Shown piece by piece: positions 25,046 to 38,120 of a DNA stretch of 64,000 bases. Below the pieces are notes generated by a model, which ran no database searches, was not told the DNA's origin, and saw only the letters and a program-made list of their open reading frames with translations. The stretch covers positions 24,174,254 through 24,238,253 of the forward strand of contig OZ025260.1 of the NCBI GenBank assembly GCA_964019135.1, written 5' to 3'. The translations under genes were made by a program, and so were the position numbers. Numbering within the stretch: position 1 is the stretch's first letter; each line of letters starts with the position of its first letter. This DNA is from Arenicola marina. Taxonomy: Eukaryota > Annelida > Polychaeta > Arenicolidae.

Positions 25046-26461
25046 GTTCCCCGCCGCTTGCGCGGTTCCCCACGCGCTGTCGGCCCAACTGCCGGGTTCA
25101 ACTGTGGACAAAGAGTGGAGATCCCCACTAAATGTTTTTTACACTGCACTGGCTTGAATCAAAGTGTGTCATCGCTTGGGTACTGTACAGTGGCTTTCAG
25201 TCATGAGTGGGAAATATCAACAATGTAAAAAGCCTAGCTCTACGACGTGCTTTTTATCTGTTAATGCATATTTATACTCATGTAATTAATATCATAGCAT
25301 CTTCGTACTACTCTAATTAGTAGTAGGTATAGAAGCACGTGCATGTGCCAAAATACGCTTTGTATTACTAATCTGAAAATACTTCTAACCGCATTCGTGA
25401 TAGCATGAACTTCAATTACACATATGTCCATTTAATTTCAGTCAGCTTAGAGATATATGACATATTGGTTATATGATACGCCAATGGTGGAGGAGTAAAT
25501 GCAAAGTGGTAGTGGTGGTGGTGGAGAAAATGCATTCTCCTTTCGGGTTTGCCGCTTTAAATAGGTGTGTGGGAGGGGGCGGACCGACTGTTGGAAACTC
25601 CCAATTAACTGTCAATGGAATGGTAATAAACGCCACCGCCTCGATCGTCGGCTCTGTCCCGGATCCATCAATCATCCATCACAGACAGACGGAGATATGT
25701 TTGTCACAACCACAGCTGGGCCGACCCAACATGGGTCTTTCCAGGTCATCTTTATCCATCCAATAGCCGGGCGGTTAAGTGAGATAGTTGAAAGTACGCG
25801 CCTTATCGGCGAGCCCCGATAGGCTACACACATATCCTGATGGGTGTAGGTGTAATAGGCCTTATAACAGATAACGGCCCCGTCACCAGACGTACTTACT
25901 TACTTTCCTCGAAATTTTTTTCACAAAAAAATGGGATACGGGGGAAGATGAGTAACCAGATTCTCAGAAACGAAGTGTGAAATGTTTCGAATATTGTATA
26001 TGTATATCCATTGGCATCGATCTTTCTGCCATAGAGCCAAAGAGCAGCCTGCAGACCTGGACCGCACACATGATACGCACGCCGACTTGGCTACGCCACA
26101 CTACATTATAGGAGGGCGCTTTAGTGCAGTGCAAGCGCTTTGAGGTGAATATATATATGCCATTGGCATTTTCGTCTGATGTCACATGCGTGTGCGGACA
26201 TTTGTTACTAGTAAAACTGTAAAATGTGATTACGTTGAGCGAATGTTGCGGATCGGTTGGATATTTGTTTATCTGATAGATAAACATAGTTATTGGAGAA
26301 GAGATATCGCATGATTCAAGTGTTTATAAACGTGTCTTCTGGTGCGCGTTAAATCATCTGCTCATGCATCCATTTCTACCTACATTATGATCTTCAAGAT
26401 CGTTTGGTACATGATCCTGGACACATTGTTCGTGTGAATGTTATGGCATATGTTATCATAT

Positions 26462-26785
26462 GGGGGTGGGGGTGGGGGGGCGGGGGACAAGGGGTATTTG
26501 CGTACCTCGGGATTGGGCTTTTCATTTCACCGTGAACTGGGAATGAGGAAAATAATTCTTCGTGAACTGGGAATGGAGTATTAGCCGACCGCCGTGATCA
26601 AAGATTTTCATAAATCGTGAACTGGGAATTTTAATATTAGATAACCGTGAATCGGGAAATCGTCAATTTAGTATAATCGTGTATCCGCCCTTCCATTGCA
26701 CGCGGAGAGTTCTGCTTTTAATTCATCGTGACCTGGAAATAAAAAGATTTATTCATGGTGATCTGGGTACACGACCCCCTCTCAT
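26462..26785. mobile_element. Dispersed ~310-bp repeat, copy 3 (inverted)
   Basis: Reverse complement of copy 1 over its full length, with CCGTGAACTGGGAATGAGG, GGCGGATACACGATT (minus strand) and AAATTGACGATTTCCCGATT (minus strand) in the same order. This is the best-preserved copy. Confidence 0.7.
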
Positions 26786-26919
26786 ATGTTAAAAGGCAAA
26801 CAGGTGGAAATGACGTAGAACTAGTACAGAAAGAGCCGCGACACAAGAATGAGGCATATGCCAAGCCAAGGGTAAAAAACACCCCGACACACGTGCCCAA
26901 ATTATATTATCCTCATACA

Positions 26920-27180
26920 GCATGGGCGTAGGAAGATTGTTGCGATTGGGGGGGCACAACCAATAAGTACCAGTTCCTATATTAATTTTATCGTGATGTT
27001 TCAGGGGCGGATCTAGGGGAGGGGGGGGGGGGGTCGGACAAGCGGACTTTAACAGTGTCTGTTCATGTTGATGTGAATTATTGGGGGGGGGGGGCACAAA
27101 GATACCTGTGCCCCTCCAATATTTTGTTATGGGGAGCACGTGCCCCGGATGCCCACCCCCCGGTTCCTCCGCCTATGTAC
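26920..27180. mobile_element. Nested MITE-like fragments with hAT-like end
   Basis: GGGCGTAGGAAGATTG (26924), CAGGGGCGGATCTAGGGG (27003) and a terminal CCTCCGCCTATGTAC (27164) mark ends of short elements with G-rich interiors. At least one insertion inside another is likely; boundaries are uncertain. Confidence 0.4.
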
Positions 27181-27920
27181 AGGACATCCGAAATATATAC
27201 GCCATCCTTTGGAGTGTAATTAAGTCTTGATTTTATTTACGGCCGTATATATATATGAAACTCTAGAGTAAACTTGTTTTCACTTGGGACAGAACAGTTT
27301 TACGGTACTCGTCAGGGTATGCCCCCTAGTCTACGGAATATGATCTTGATGAGTTGGACGAGGAAGTTGTCTACTTTAGAATTATGTTTTATCTTTGATG
27401 CCCTGGCGGTCTGTATAGACTGGTGGCATGTGGCATACGACTACTTTCAGAGTGTCCTGACATCATAGCACGTTGACCAATAGGGTTAGCGCATGGCAAT
27501 GCAAACATTCTCAGGGGGTTTTCCTTTTTTTTCACCATGGTCTTCGGGTCAGCTATAAGTATCATGCATACATAATACACATGCTTAAATACAGCCGTTC
27601 ACTAGGCTTACTTAATAGAAATGTTTGAGCATTTAACGGTGGAGAGTACGTGAAATCAGGTGGCTTGCAATAATTCAGTAGGCTTCTAAGGCATTGCCTT
27701 CATTCTGCTCTTTGTTAAAGGTGCTGGTGACCGTACAGGCGCATCCATACCAGACAGAGAACACCCATCGGCGGTTATCCAAGCGGACTCATTCGGACTT
27801 ACATACCCAATAATTACAGCAACATATATACTGTAATCCGAGACGGATTCTATATCTGACCAGTTTCACCGGCTGGTTAAAAAAAAAACAATTAAAATAT
27901 ATTGGTGGGAGTCAAAAGAA

Positions 27921-30132
27921 ATGGCGATGCAGGCGGAGAGACCCGTCGGCGCTGGCACGACGCTGGCGCCCCATGACGCCGCCATCCTAGTCACAATAGG
28001 GAGCGCCACCGCCGGCTTCTGCACACTCTTCGGTCTCGTTGTCCTCAAGGCCCTCACATACAGCTGTTTAACGCGATCAGCCCTTGTGACGTCATCGCCG
28101 CAACGTCGTCGGCCACCGCCAACGCCGCGTCTTCTGCCACGGCCACCGCCGCGTCGTCTGCCGCACGTCGCCATGGACACGCCGAGAATTCCCATTATGT
28201 GTAAACCGGAAGGTCCGCGATATGCCCCTTGGTTCCTCAGCGACTTGTGAGTACATAGGTCATTGTGTTTAGAACGTGTATGGTAGCATATCGGGGGGGA
28301 CGGGGCACCACATGTATTTAGGTATACATGTATTATGAACATATGTATTTTCTCTTAATCCCCCGAAGCAGGAATCTACAAGTTCTCTCGATATGCCCAT
28401 CTGAGAGACGTTTTTGGTTTCAAAAGTGCTATTCATGACTATACAGTCCAGTTGATATCGAAAGTGTTCAAATAATTAACCTCCAGACACTTTGTCATGA
28501 ATGTTAGTGTCTATTTTAGATACCTTGGTTAACCACAAATTTCGGTCAGTGTCTATGTTAGATGCCCTTTTTTTAGCTTTTAGCATACAATACTGGGCGC
28601 GCAACTAGAGTAGGGAGGGGGGGGGGGCATTCATTGGAGGAGCAACTGGCATCTTTTAAAGAAACCAAACCGGTAAAATCAATGAGCTCAATCCACTTTT
28701 GCCCCGCCATTTAAAGATAGCGGACAGCTTTAGTCTCCATATGTTGTTGGGTGGAGATCATCATGGGTGATATCATAATGCAGATTTGAAATATCATCTT
28801 TCAATTCTGTCAGTTTGATTGACAAGATGTCTGAATGTCACCTTCCATTCACTTAACTTAAGGAACGATGTGAATGCGATGCTCGCGGACAAATTCGCTA
28901 TGTTATAACCGTCCTAAATGTTTGCCATTTACTGTTACAGACCTGGTGACGTCATTGTGTATGTCGTTCAACTGATCCTGGCCTTCTACAGCCTGCACGG
29001 GACGGCCCTGCGCGGGGCACCGCTCGCGGGGGAGACCGCCTTCCTCTCGGTGGAGTCCTTCCTTTGCATGGCGACCACCCACATCGGCTACCGCCTCGTC
29101 ATGGCATTCCTGGGGCCAGGGTGGCAGTGCGCCTTCAATATCAGCGCCCTCCACAATCTGGTCGCCTTGGTGATGTACATCTCTATATTAGCCACACATC
29201 AATGCGCGGTCCTGGGCATCGTGGGCATGCTGGCGCAGTTCTCCCTCCTGTTTACATCCGTCGGCCGGGTGGCTGTGGCTTACGCGAACCCGCCGGGCGA
29301 AGGGTGTCGGGCCGCGGTGTCGGCCATCAGAGTCGTCGCCATAGCGACGTTCAGTATCGTCGTGCCAGCGGTTTATCTCAGCGTGGCTGTGATGGAGCAA
29401 GACCTGTTGTCGGTGTCCTACTACTCGATCAGCCTCTGCATCGTCAGCGTCTGCTTCTTCGGAATCTCTTACTTGATAACACTGCGGGAGGCCGCTAGGC
29501 GGTGCTGCGATTCTAAGCCTGCGAGTTACTATGCCAACCAGATGTCAATCTATGGCGGCGTGACGCTAAGGGCTGGCGGCGTGACGGCAAGGGATGGCGG
29601 CGTGACGGCAAGGGATGGCGGCGTGACGGCAAGGGATGGCGGCGTGACGCCAAGGGATGGCGGCGTGACGGCAAGGGATGGCGGCGTGACGGCAAGGGAT
29701 GGCGGCGTGACGTCAAGGGATGGTGACGTGACGTCAGAGGATGTTGGCATGACGGCAGAGGATGATAGCTTTACCCAAAAGTATGACGACAAGCCGCCAA
29801 CGTATGTCGATGTGACGCCAAAGTATGACGACAAGCCGCCAACGTATGTCGATATGACATCAAAGTATGACGACAAGCCGCCAACGTATGTCGACATGAC
29901 ACCAAAGTATGACGACAAGCCGCCAACGTATGTCGACATGACACCAAAGTATGACGACAAGCCGCCAACGTATGTCGATGTGACGCCAAAGTATGACGAC
30001 CAGTTACCAATTCGTGACTCTGTGACGTCAGTGGGAGGTGACGACGTGGCGGCCATCCACGACCCCAAGCTGCCCAGCAAATCGACAACAATTGCCGCCA
30101 CTCCAAGCGACGAGGGCAGTGATGCGTCATGA
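27921..30132 (+). CDS. Multi-pass membrane protein with repeat-built tail (2 exons)
   Basis: Exon 1 (27921-28246) ends two bases into a Leu codon at TT|GTGAGT; exon 2 (28941-30132, acceptor TTACTGTTACAG) supplies the A and runs to TGA, giving 505 residues. Hydrophobic segments fall at about 20-47, 112-129, 142-165, 179-193, 198-222, 235-258 and 266-289, so about seven TMs. A long Arg/Pro-rich loop (80-105) follows TM1. The HN pair near 180 followed by QFSLLFTSVGR faintly recalls the TLC-domain pattern, but this is a guess and no family is claimed. From residue ~314 the tail is GGVTARD heptads, then KYDDKPPTYVDVTP 14-mers, ending in a Ser/Asp-rich tail. The start is the first in-frame ATG (AGAAATGG context); an ATG two codons later is also possible. 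Confidence 0.75.
29556..29740 (+). repeat. 21-bp in-frame coding repeat
   Basis: About eight copies of GGCGGCGTGACGGCAAGGGA plus T, encoding GGVTARD. Later copies drift (GDVTSED, VGMTAED) before the 42-bp array begins in the same heptad register. Confidence 0.95.
29776..30002 (+). repeat. 42-bp in-frame coding repeat
   Basis: Between five and six copies of a 42-bp unit encoding KYDDKPPTYVDVTP, with VDM/VDV and TSK/TPK variants. 42 is twice the 21-bp unit next door, and the VT pair recurs at the same heptad position. Confidence 0.95.
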
Positions 30133-31060
30133 GCATGACAAGCTCCAGGATGTAATATTAAGCCAGAGCCACCGACAGCACGGACTGCACAAAAGTGTGT
30201 AGATACATTTACCACGGTTGTATAATTTGCACCGCAAGGGCAAGAATCTCAGCCATAATGGGATCATAGAAATTGCGGCTTCAGTCACAATGATTAGCCC
30301 CAGTATTCTGTCTCAACGCAACCATTGTCGTCATGGCAATCGGTTGTTCATTTCATGTATTAGGAGGTTCGGAATACGGACATGAAAACGACAAGCATAT
30401 CCACATGACAAAACGTTGGATTGAGCGGTGCCTCCATCTGGTGGGCTATTCCGCAGTCGAATGATTAATTATTCAGTATGTTAGCTCATTGGGATATGGT
30501 AACTGCCTCCGAGGTACGACTAGTAGTCGCAAAGCGTATGTTTCAAGCTGTATTTATATTTAAGGAGTGCCTTTGTCTGCAGTCATTATAGGGGGCATAT
30601 ATATCTGGTGTAATTGTAGAAGCCACAGAGCCATAAATCTCATGGCCAGGACATCTAATCTGGGGCATGTTTCACCAATTTCAACTTCATCGATCGTTCC
30701 GGGAGGTTGTTTGGCCCAGTTTCGCCCAAATATGTCGGTCTAAGACACCAATTCATGTCATGTTTAAAATAATGCAGCCTTTGTTTACCGTAGTTACATG
30801 TATATTTATTTAATGATTATGAAGAGTTTCATGTTTCACATTTCTCACGGTCGAGGAAGTAACGTACACATCCGGCAGTCATGTATTTATCGCTGTGTTG
30901 TGAAGTCGGTGTGTAATGTGCGTAGCTATTTATTGATACGAAACGGAGACATATCCAGCTCTGCCTATTAGTTGCTCAATTGATGCCGAAAAACACATTC
31001 CTCCCAAGTGTATATGGGCGTCCAGTGCAGATAATGGTAAATTGCGAGGACATGGCATGG

Positions 31061-31066
31061 AATAAA
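31061..31066 (+). promoter_or_regulatory. Candidate poly(A) signal
   Basis: AATAAA followed by a GT-rich stretch (GGTGTGTTC), 929 bp after the stop of the membrane-protein gene. Other AATAAA hexamers at about 31505 and 31626 are alternatives. Confidence 0.4.
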
Positions 31067-31094
31067 GGTGTGTTCATATAGGTTTACATGCACA

Positions 31095-31282
31095 CGTCAA
31101 TAAGGGAAGGGCATTTCTGTTCCTCGGGAATGGGTTTTTCATTCCCCCGTGAACTGAGAAATAGGAAAATAATTCATTGTTAACTGGGAATAGAGCATTA
31201 TAGTTGACCAACGTTATTAAGGATTTTTATTCATCGTGAACTGGAAATTTGAATATTAATTAACCGTGATCTATTGTCACTG
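31095..31282. mobile_element. Dispersed repeat, copy 4 (partial, diverged)
   Basis: Same orientation as copy 3, with CCGTGAACTGAGAAATAGG, AACTGGGAATAGAGCATTA and ATCGTGAACTGGAAATTT; about the first 190 bp only. Confidence 0.6.
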
Positions 31283-32049
31283 ATCAATTACCTAACGGGA
31301 AAAGGATAGTTTCGTGGTGGCTTATGTTTGCATGTTGCATCGTCCGCGCTTTTTACTAATATCATTGAATCCGATGCATGGGGCGAATCCATTGAGCTTA
31401 GACGCCCCTCCCCCCTCCTCAATTCTTTGTAAATTGGGAATTCAGCTTTTAGCAAAGCAGCGGAAATATGGTTCTAAAATAGAAGCACGAAACAGCGTTT
31501 GATGAATAAAAGCTTATAAACTTTGATTCGCACACATGAAATGTTTTTAGTGTGCAGCATAGAAATACCTGTAATGCGCATTTATTGTTGCGATGTACTT
31601 GTTGAAGAACTTGTTGAATAACACAATAAAACTTATAAATATATTTACGCCTTATACATGTTATATAGTGAATGGTCTTGCAGGTGCAGTTGAATCAATC
31701 GGTTGAATAGTTCAAGATCTGATTTATTTCAAGAATATTTGGCACGCTGGTTAATTACACAAAGTGCGTTGCGAACGTGATAACGCAACAGCGTCTTCTT
31801 CCTTCGATCGTGATTACGCAGATAAAAGAAATAAATAAAACAAAATGACAAATTAAACGACGTTCCTCTGCTAAATCATAATAGGTTGGCATCCGTCCGT
31901 CTGCCGGCTGATAAGACGATTGATATGCAGTTCTTGTTGTGATTTAAGGATTCTGCTTTGTTTCGCGGCAAGTGTGACCTATGACTGAATAAAGGCTATC
32001 TATCCCGAGAGGCGGGTGTAAATCTCACCCATCACCTGTTAACACATTC

Positions 32050-32728
32050 ACAGCTCACCCCCGTTAACACGTTCACAGTACAAACGGTCGCCACCACACG
32101 TCCCGGGTCACACTTTAACCACCCGTCAGTGCAAGCGGTCGCCACCACACGTCCCGGGTCACACTTTAACCACCCGTCAGTGCAAGCGGTCGCCACCACA
32201 CGTCCCGGGTCAGACTTTAACCACCCGTCAGTGCAAGCGGTCGCCACCACACGTCCAGGGTCAGACTTTAACCACCCGTCAGTGCAAGCGGTCGCCACCA
32301 TACGTCCCGGGTCAGACTTTAACCACCCGTCAGTACAAGCGGTCGCCACCACACGTCCCGGGTCAGTCTTTAACCACCCGTCAGTGCAAGCGGTCGCCAC
32401 CACACGTCCCGGGTCAGACTTTAACCACCCGTCAGTGCAAGCGGTCGCCACCACACGTCCCCGGTCAAACTTTAACCACCCGTCAGTGCAAGCGGTCACC
32501 ACCACACGTCCCGGGTCAGACTTTAACCTCCCGTCAGTACAAGCGGTCACCACCACACGTCCTGGGTCAGACTTTAACCACCCGTCAGTGCAAGCGGTCG
32601 CCACCACACGTCCCGGATCAGACTTTAACCACCCGTCAGTACAAGCGGTCGCCACCACACGTCCCGGGTCAGACTTTAACCACCCGTCAGTGCAAGCGGT
32701 CGCCACCACACGTCCCGGGTCAGACTCA
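32050..32728. repeat. 51-bp minisatellite
   Basis: About 13 copies of a 51-bp unit including GCCACCACACGTCCCGGGTC, ACTTTAACCACCCGTCAGTG and CAAGCGGT. 51 is a multiple of three, so long frames open on both strands; these are artefacts. Confidence 0.95.
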
Positions 32729-34311
32729 TTGGTATAAACCACGAACATAAATCTGATATAAGGGTAGAGAAAGTGTTTTTATTCATTTATAATAATATAT
32801 CAAATGAAAATACTGTGAAAGGAGTACCTATTAAAAATAGACATACACATACCAAACTCCGGACCGTGACATATTTATAATACCAGACACCTCTGTTATT
32901 ATCCGTTTGGAGACAAAGCAGAATATAATACTGTCAAGAGACTTTAACGTCCTTAACACAGCGCAACAAAATATGCACTGAGTTGTTGTCGACGGCAATA
33001 TTAAACACAAACTCTAGGGTCATCAAAATGACACCATCATATACTTCGATGTTTAGATAAATGTTTATCCTCTAGTTTTCTATTATCTACAATATACATA
33101 CCGGTGTCAGTAAAAATAAATAATGCTATACTGGGGAGAGTACCAACAAGTCCGTTCAGTCTCAATTCCAGGGGCCGTATATAAAAAAAAAAAGGCGAAA
33201 GTTGCGCACGAATCGCTTCTCGCAGCTTCACTACCAAGCGGTGGTTCACAGTCACACAACAGTATGTAGACTTGTTCCTTATTCTAAAAATACCTTTGAT
33301 GCGTTGTAATGCTGTTGTTTACGGGGATAACCGTTTCAAAACGACCTGCATTACAATTGCGCAGCGCAGGTCTATCTGGTCCGAAATAGTAACCAAAACC
33401 CCAGGAGGTGGGAGTTCCTAAAGTAGGAAAGTGCGTAAATGATATTACAAATCATCGTGTCCGGATCGGGGCTTCCACCACTGCGAGTTTTCACGAGAAG
33501 CCACGACGACAAGGCAGTTTTCGTGAGCCATCATTATATGGTAACCCTTACTAAAAGTTAGCTTTCAGTTGAAGTATATGAAGTCCTCAGCAGAAAGCTA
33601 GTTTTCACCAGGCCCGGGGACATGTAAATTACCCTAGTTAGAAAAAAGTTGAAATTTTGGTTGTCATGAAACTAATAATTGAAATCAGGAACTTAGAAGT
33701 GTTCATAGTTAGTAATTAGTTGAAATGAAGAAACTTGGTGAAAATCGTGAAACTAAAAAAGCTGGTTAAAATCAGGAAGATTTCAACGGTTGAAATTTGG
33801 GCAGTTGAAAACTAACAGATTTGCATGATAAATTATTTAGCTCAGGAATAAATGAATTCTAATAGCTGAAAAGTAACTATACAGTTGAAATTCGTGTCTT
33901 TTTTTTTGGAAAAGGGAACTACCGGTAGCTTATGCATGGGATTTTTATATGGGAGTATATACTCTTACTGATTTCATATCTAATTGGAAATGTACGTAGA
34001 ATGGTACGAAATCCTATGTCTATGAGTCAGGGCCTATAGGAAATACTACGGTCGGTACAGGGGCTGGGACAAAACCATAGGCGATTTTATGGCCCGTAGG
34101 TCATGTCGGGTGGAATGGAATATTCTATATTTCGGTTGGTCAACCTACGCCGCATAAAACTTCTGGTCATTCAGTGCAGGACTCCGTCACGTGATAGAAA
34201 AATTGAATAACTGGATATTTTATTTCGGTAAGAAGGAAATGACTTATGGGATAATCCCACTGTGTGTAATAGGTTAAAAAACATGCCGGAAACACCTTTG
34301 GCACAAAACAC
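32729..34311. other. Spacer, nothing supported
   Basis: AT-rich sequence without recognisable exons. A stretch at 33640-33900 has many GTTGAAAT and TGAAACTAA motifs, probably a decayed repeat. Confidence 0.5.
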
Positions 34312-34427
34312 GTGGCGCGGTAACTAAGCCACCAGGTGGCGCGGTAACTGAGCTACCACGTGGTGCGGTAACTGAGCTACCAGGTGGCGCGGTAACTGAG
34401 CTGCCACGTGGTGCGGTAACTAAGCAC
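34312..34427. repeat. 24-bp minisatellite
   Basis: Nearly five copies of GTGGCGCGGTAACTGAGCTA plus CCAC/CCAG. Alternate units carry the palindromic CCACGTGG. Confidence 0.9.
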
Positions 34428-34563
34428 ATAGTGCCGACACATCACGACAGAAACTCGTCGCGTACATGTTCTCGCGGAAAGTGCGACATAATTGGATATA
34501 CGATGCGACATGGACGCGATTTGCTGAAGCTTAGGTCGTTGACGTTATTCGCAATATTATAAC

Positions 34564-37500
34564 ATCTGTCAGGATGAGTCACGCCATCACTCAGCATGAG
34601 TCACGCCATCAGTCCGCATGAGTCACGCCATCTGTCAGCATGAGTCACGCCATCAGTCAGCATGAGTCACGCCATCAGTCAGCATGAGTCACGCCATCAG
34701 TCCGCATGAGTCACGAAATCACTCAGCATGAGTCACGCCATCAGTAAGCATGAGTCAAGCCATCAGTCCGCATGAGTCACGCCATCATTCAGCATGAGTC
34801 ACGCCATCAGTCAGCATGAGTCACGCCATCAGTCCGCATGAGTCACGCCATCTGTCAGCATGAGTCACGAAATCACTCAGCATGAGTCACGCCATCAGTA
34901 AGCATGAGTCACGAAATCACTCAGCATGAGTCACGCCATCAGTAAGCATGAGTCACGCCATCAGTCCGCATGAGTCACGCCATCTGTCAGCATGAGTCAC
35001 GCCATCAGTCAGCATGAGTCACGCCATCAGTCAGCATGAGTCCCGCCATCAGTCAGCATGAGTCACGCCATCTGTCAGCATGAGTCACGCCATGAGTCAG
35101 CATGAGTCACGCCATGAGTCAGCATGAGTCACGCCATGAGTCAGCATGAGTCACGCCATCTGTCAGCATGAGTCACGCCATCAGTCAGCATGAGTCACGC
35201 CATCTGTCAGCATGAGTCACGCCATCTGTCAGGATGAGTCACGCCATCACTCAGCATGAGACACGCCATCAGTCAGCATGAGTCACGCCATCAGTCCGCA
35301 TGAGTCACGCCATCTGTCAGCATGAGTCACGCCATCAGTCAGCATGAGTCACGCCATCAGTCAGCATGAGTCACGCCATCAGTCAGCATGAGTCACGCCA
35401 TCTGTCAGCATGAGTCACGCCATCAGTCAGCATGAGTCACGCCATCTGTCAGCATGAGTCACGCCATCTGTCAGGATGAGTCACGCCATCACTCAGCATG
35501 AGTCACGCCATCAGTCAGCATGAGTCACGCCATCAGTCCGCATGAGTCAGGCCATCTGTCAGCATGAGTCACGCCATCAGTCAGCATGAGTCACGCCATC
35601 AGTCAGCATGAGTCACGCCATCACTCAGCATGAGTCACGCCATGTCAGGATGAGTCACGCCATCTGTCAGCATGAGTCACGCCATCAGTCAGCATGAGTC
35701 ACGCCATCAGTCAGCATGCGTCACGCTATCTGTCAGGATGAGTCACGCCATCACTCAGCACGAGTCACGCCATCAGTCAGCATGAGTCACGCCATCAGTC
35801 CGCATGAGTCACGCCATCTGTCAGCATGAGTCACGCCATCTGTCAGCATGAGTCACGCCATCAGTCAACATGAGTCACGCCATCACTCAGCATGAGTCAC
35901 GCCATGTCAGGATGAGTCACGCCATCTGTCAGCATGAGTCACGCCATCAGTCAGCATGAGTCACGCCATCAGTCAGCATGAGTCACGCCATCAGTCAGCA
36001 TGAGTCACGCCATCAGTCAGCATGAGTCACGCCATCAGTCGGCATGAGTCACGCCATCTGTCGGCATGAGTCACGCCATCACTCAGCATGAGTCACGCCA
36101 TCTGTCAGCATGAGTCACGCCATCAGTCAGCATGAGTTACGCCATCTGTCAGCATGAGACACGCCATCAGTCAGGATGAGTCACGCCATCAGTCAGCATG
36201 AGTCACACCATCAGTCAGCATGAGTCACGCCATCAGTCAGCATGAGTCACGCCATCAGTCCGCATGAGTCACGCCATCTGTCAGCATGAGTCACGCCATC
36301 AGTCAGCATGAGTCACGCCATCAGTCAGTATGAGTCACGCCATCAGTCAGCATGAGTCACGCCATCAGTCAGCATGAGTCACGCCATCAGTCCGCATGAG
36401 TCACGCCATCAGTCAGCATGAGTCACGCCATGTCAGGATGAGTCACGCCATCTGTCAGCATGAGTCACGCCATCAGTCACGCCATCTGTCAGCATGAGTC
36501 ACGCCATCAGTCAGCATGAGTCACGCCATCACTCAGCATGAGTCACGCCATCTGTCAGCATGAGTCACGCCATCAGTCAGCATGAGTCACGCCATCAGTC
36601 AGCATGAGTCACGCCATCAGTCAGCATGAGTCACGCCATCTGTCAGCATGAGTCACGCCATCAGTCAGCATGAGTCACGCAATCTGTCAGCATGAGTCAC
36701 GCCATCTGTCAGCATGAGTCACGCCATCAGTCAGCATGAGTCACGCCATCACTCAGCATGAGTCACGCCATCACTCAGCATGAGTCACGCCATGTCAGGA
36801 TGAGTCACGCCATCTGTCAGCATGAGTCACGCCATCAGTCACGCCACCTGTCAGCATGAGTCACGCCATCAGTCAGCATGAGTCACGCCATCAGTCAGCA
36901 TGAGTCACGCCATCACTCAGCATGAGTCACGCCATCAGTCAGCATGAGTCACGTTATCTGTCAGCATGAGTCACGCCATCAGTCAGCATGAGTCACGCCA
37001 TCAGTCAGCATGAGTCACGCCATCAGTCAGCATGCGTCACGCCATCTGTCAGCATGAGTCACGCCATCAGTTAGCATGAGTCACGCCATCTGTCAGCATG
37101 AGTCACGCCATCTGTCAGCATGAGTCACGCCATCACTCAGCATGAGTCACGCCATGTCAGGATGAGTCACGCCATCTGTCAGCATGAGTCACGCCATCAG
37201 TCACGCCATCTGTCAGCATGAGTCACGCCATCAGTCAGCATGAGTCACGCCATCAGTCAGCATGAGTCACGCCATCACTCAGCATGAGTCACGCCATCAG
37301 TCAGCATGAGTCACGTTATCTGTCAGCATGAGTCACGCCATCAGTCAGCATGAGTCACGCCATCAGTCAGCATGAGTCACGCCATCAGTCAGCATGCGTC
37401 ACGCCATCTGTCAGCATGAGTCACGCCATCAGTCAGCATGAGTCACGCCATCTGTCAGCATGAGTCACGCCATCTGTCAGCAGGAGTCACGCCATCAGTC

Positions 37501-38120
37501 ATCATGAGTCACGCCATCAGTCAGCATGAGTCACGCCATCAGTCAGCATGAGTCACGCCATCAGTCACGCCATCTGTCGGCATGAGTCACGCCATCACTC
37601 AGCATGAGTCACGCCATCTGTCAGCATGAGTCACGCCATCAGTCAGCATGAGTCACGCCATCTGTCAGCATGAGTCACGCCATGTCAGGATGAGTCACGC
37701 CATCTGTCAGCATGAGTCACGCCATCTGTCAGCATGAGTCACGCCATCAGTCAGCATGAGTCACGCCATCAGTCAGCATGAGTCACGCCATCTGTCAGCA
37801 TGAGTCACGCCATCAGTCAGCATGAGTCACGCCATCAGTCAGCATGAGTCACGCCATCAGTCAGCATGAGTCACGCCATGTCAGGATGAGTCACGCCATC
37901 TGTCAGCATTAGTCACGCCATCTGTCAGCATGAGTCACGCCATCAGTCAGCATGAGTCACGCCATCTGTCAGCATGAGTCACGCCATCAGTCAGCATGAG
38001 TCACGCCATCTGTCAGCATGAGTCACGCCATCTGTCAGCATGAGTCACGCCATCAGTCAGCATGAGTCACGCCAACAGTCAGTATGAGTCACGCCATCAC
38101 TCAGCATGAGTCACGCCATA
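34564..38120. repeat. 22-bp minisatellite carrying AP-1-type heptamers
   Basis: About 160 copies of a 22-bp unit, CATCAGTCAGCATGAGTCAC plus GC. Almost every unit contains TGAGTCA, the AP-1 consensus. Variants (TCTGTC, TCACTC, TCCGC, GTCAGGATG) recur in the same order, showing block duplications inside the array; shortened units ending CATGTCAGGATG mark several of them. It lies between the 3' ends of two convergent genes. Confidence 0.97.

Larger units (their letters stand above)
15895..27920. other. Gene-poor spacer with mobile and repeat debris
   Basis: No exon with recognisable coding content was found on either strand. The region holds the inverted-repeat elements, hAT-like ends, dispersed repeats and degenerate arrays listed separately, plus many G or C homopolymer runs (17214-17226, 21291-21300, 23143-23166 and others) and a CTCTT-rich patch at 12198-12225 just outside it. 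Undetected 5' exons of FRY or of the 27.9-kb gene cannot be excluded. Confidence 0.6.
30133..32049. other. 3' flank of the membrane-protein gene
   Basis: Probably 3' UTR up to the AATAAA at 31061, then spacer holding dispersed-repeat copy 4. No further gene seen. Confidence 0.5.

Noticed and set aside
28918-28940. Met codon just upstream of exon 2 of the membrane protein as a start
   Set aside because: It lies in the intron before a strong acceptor, and exon 1 joins in phase and adds a plausible first TM.
32032-32748. Open frames over 200 codons on both strands
   Set aside because: They come from a 51-bp repeat unit divisible by three; no splice or family support.
34564-38120. CRISPR-like regular repeats
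   Set aside because: Units are contiguous with no unique spacers, and the DNA is animal.
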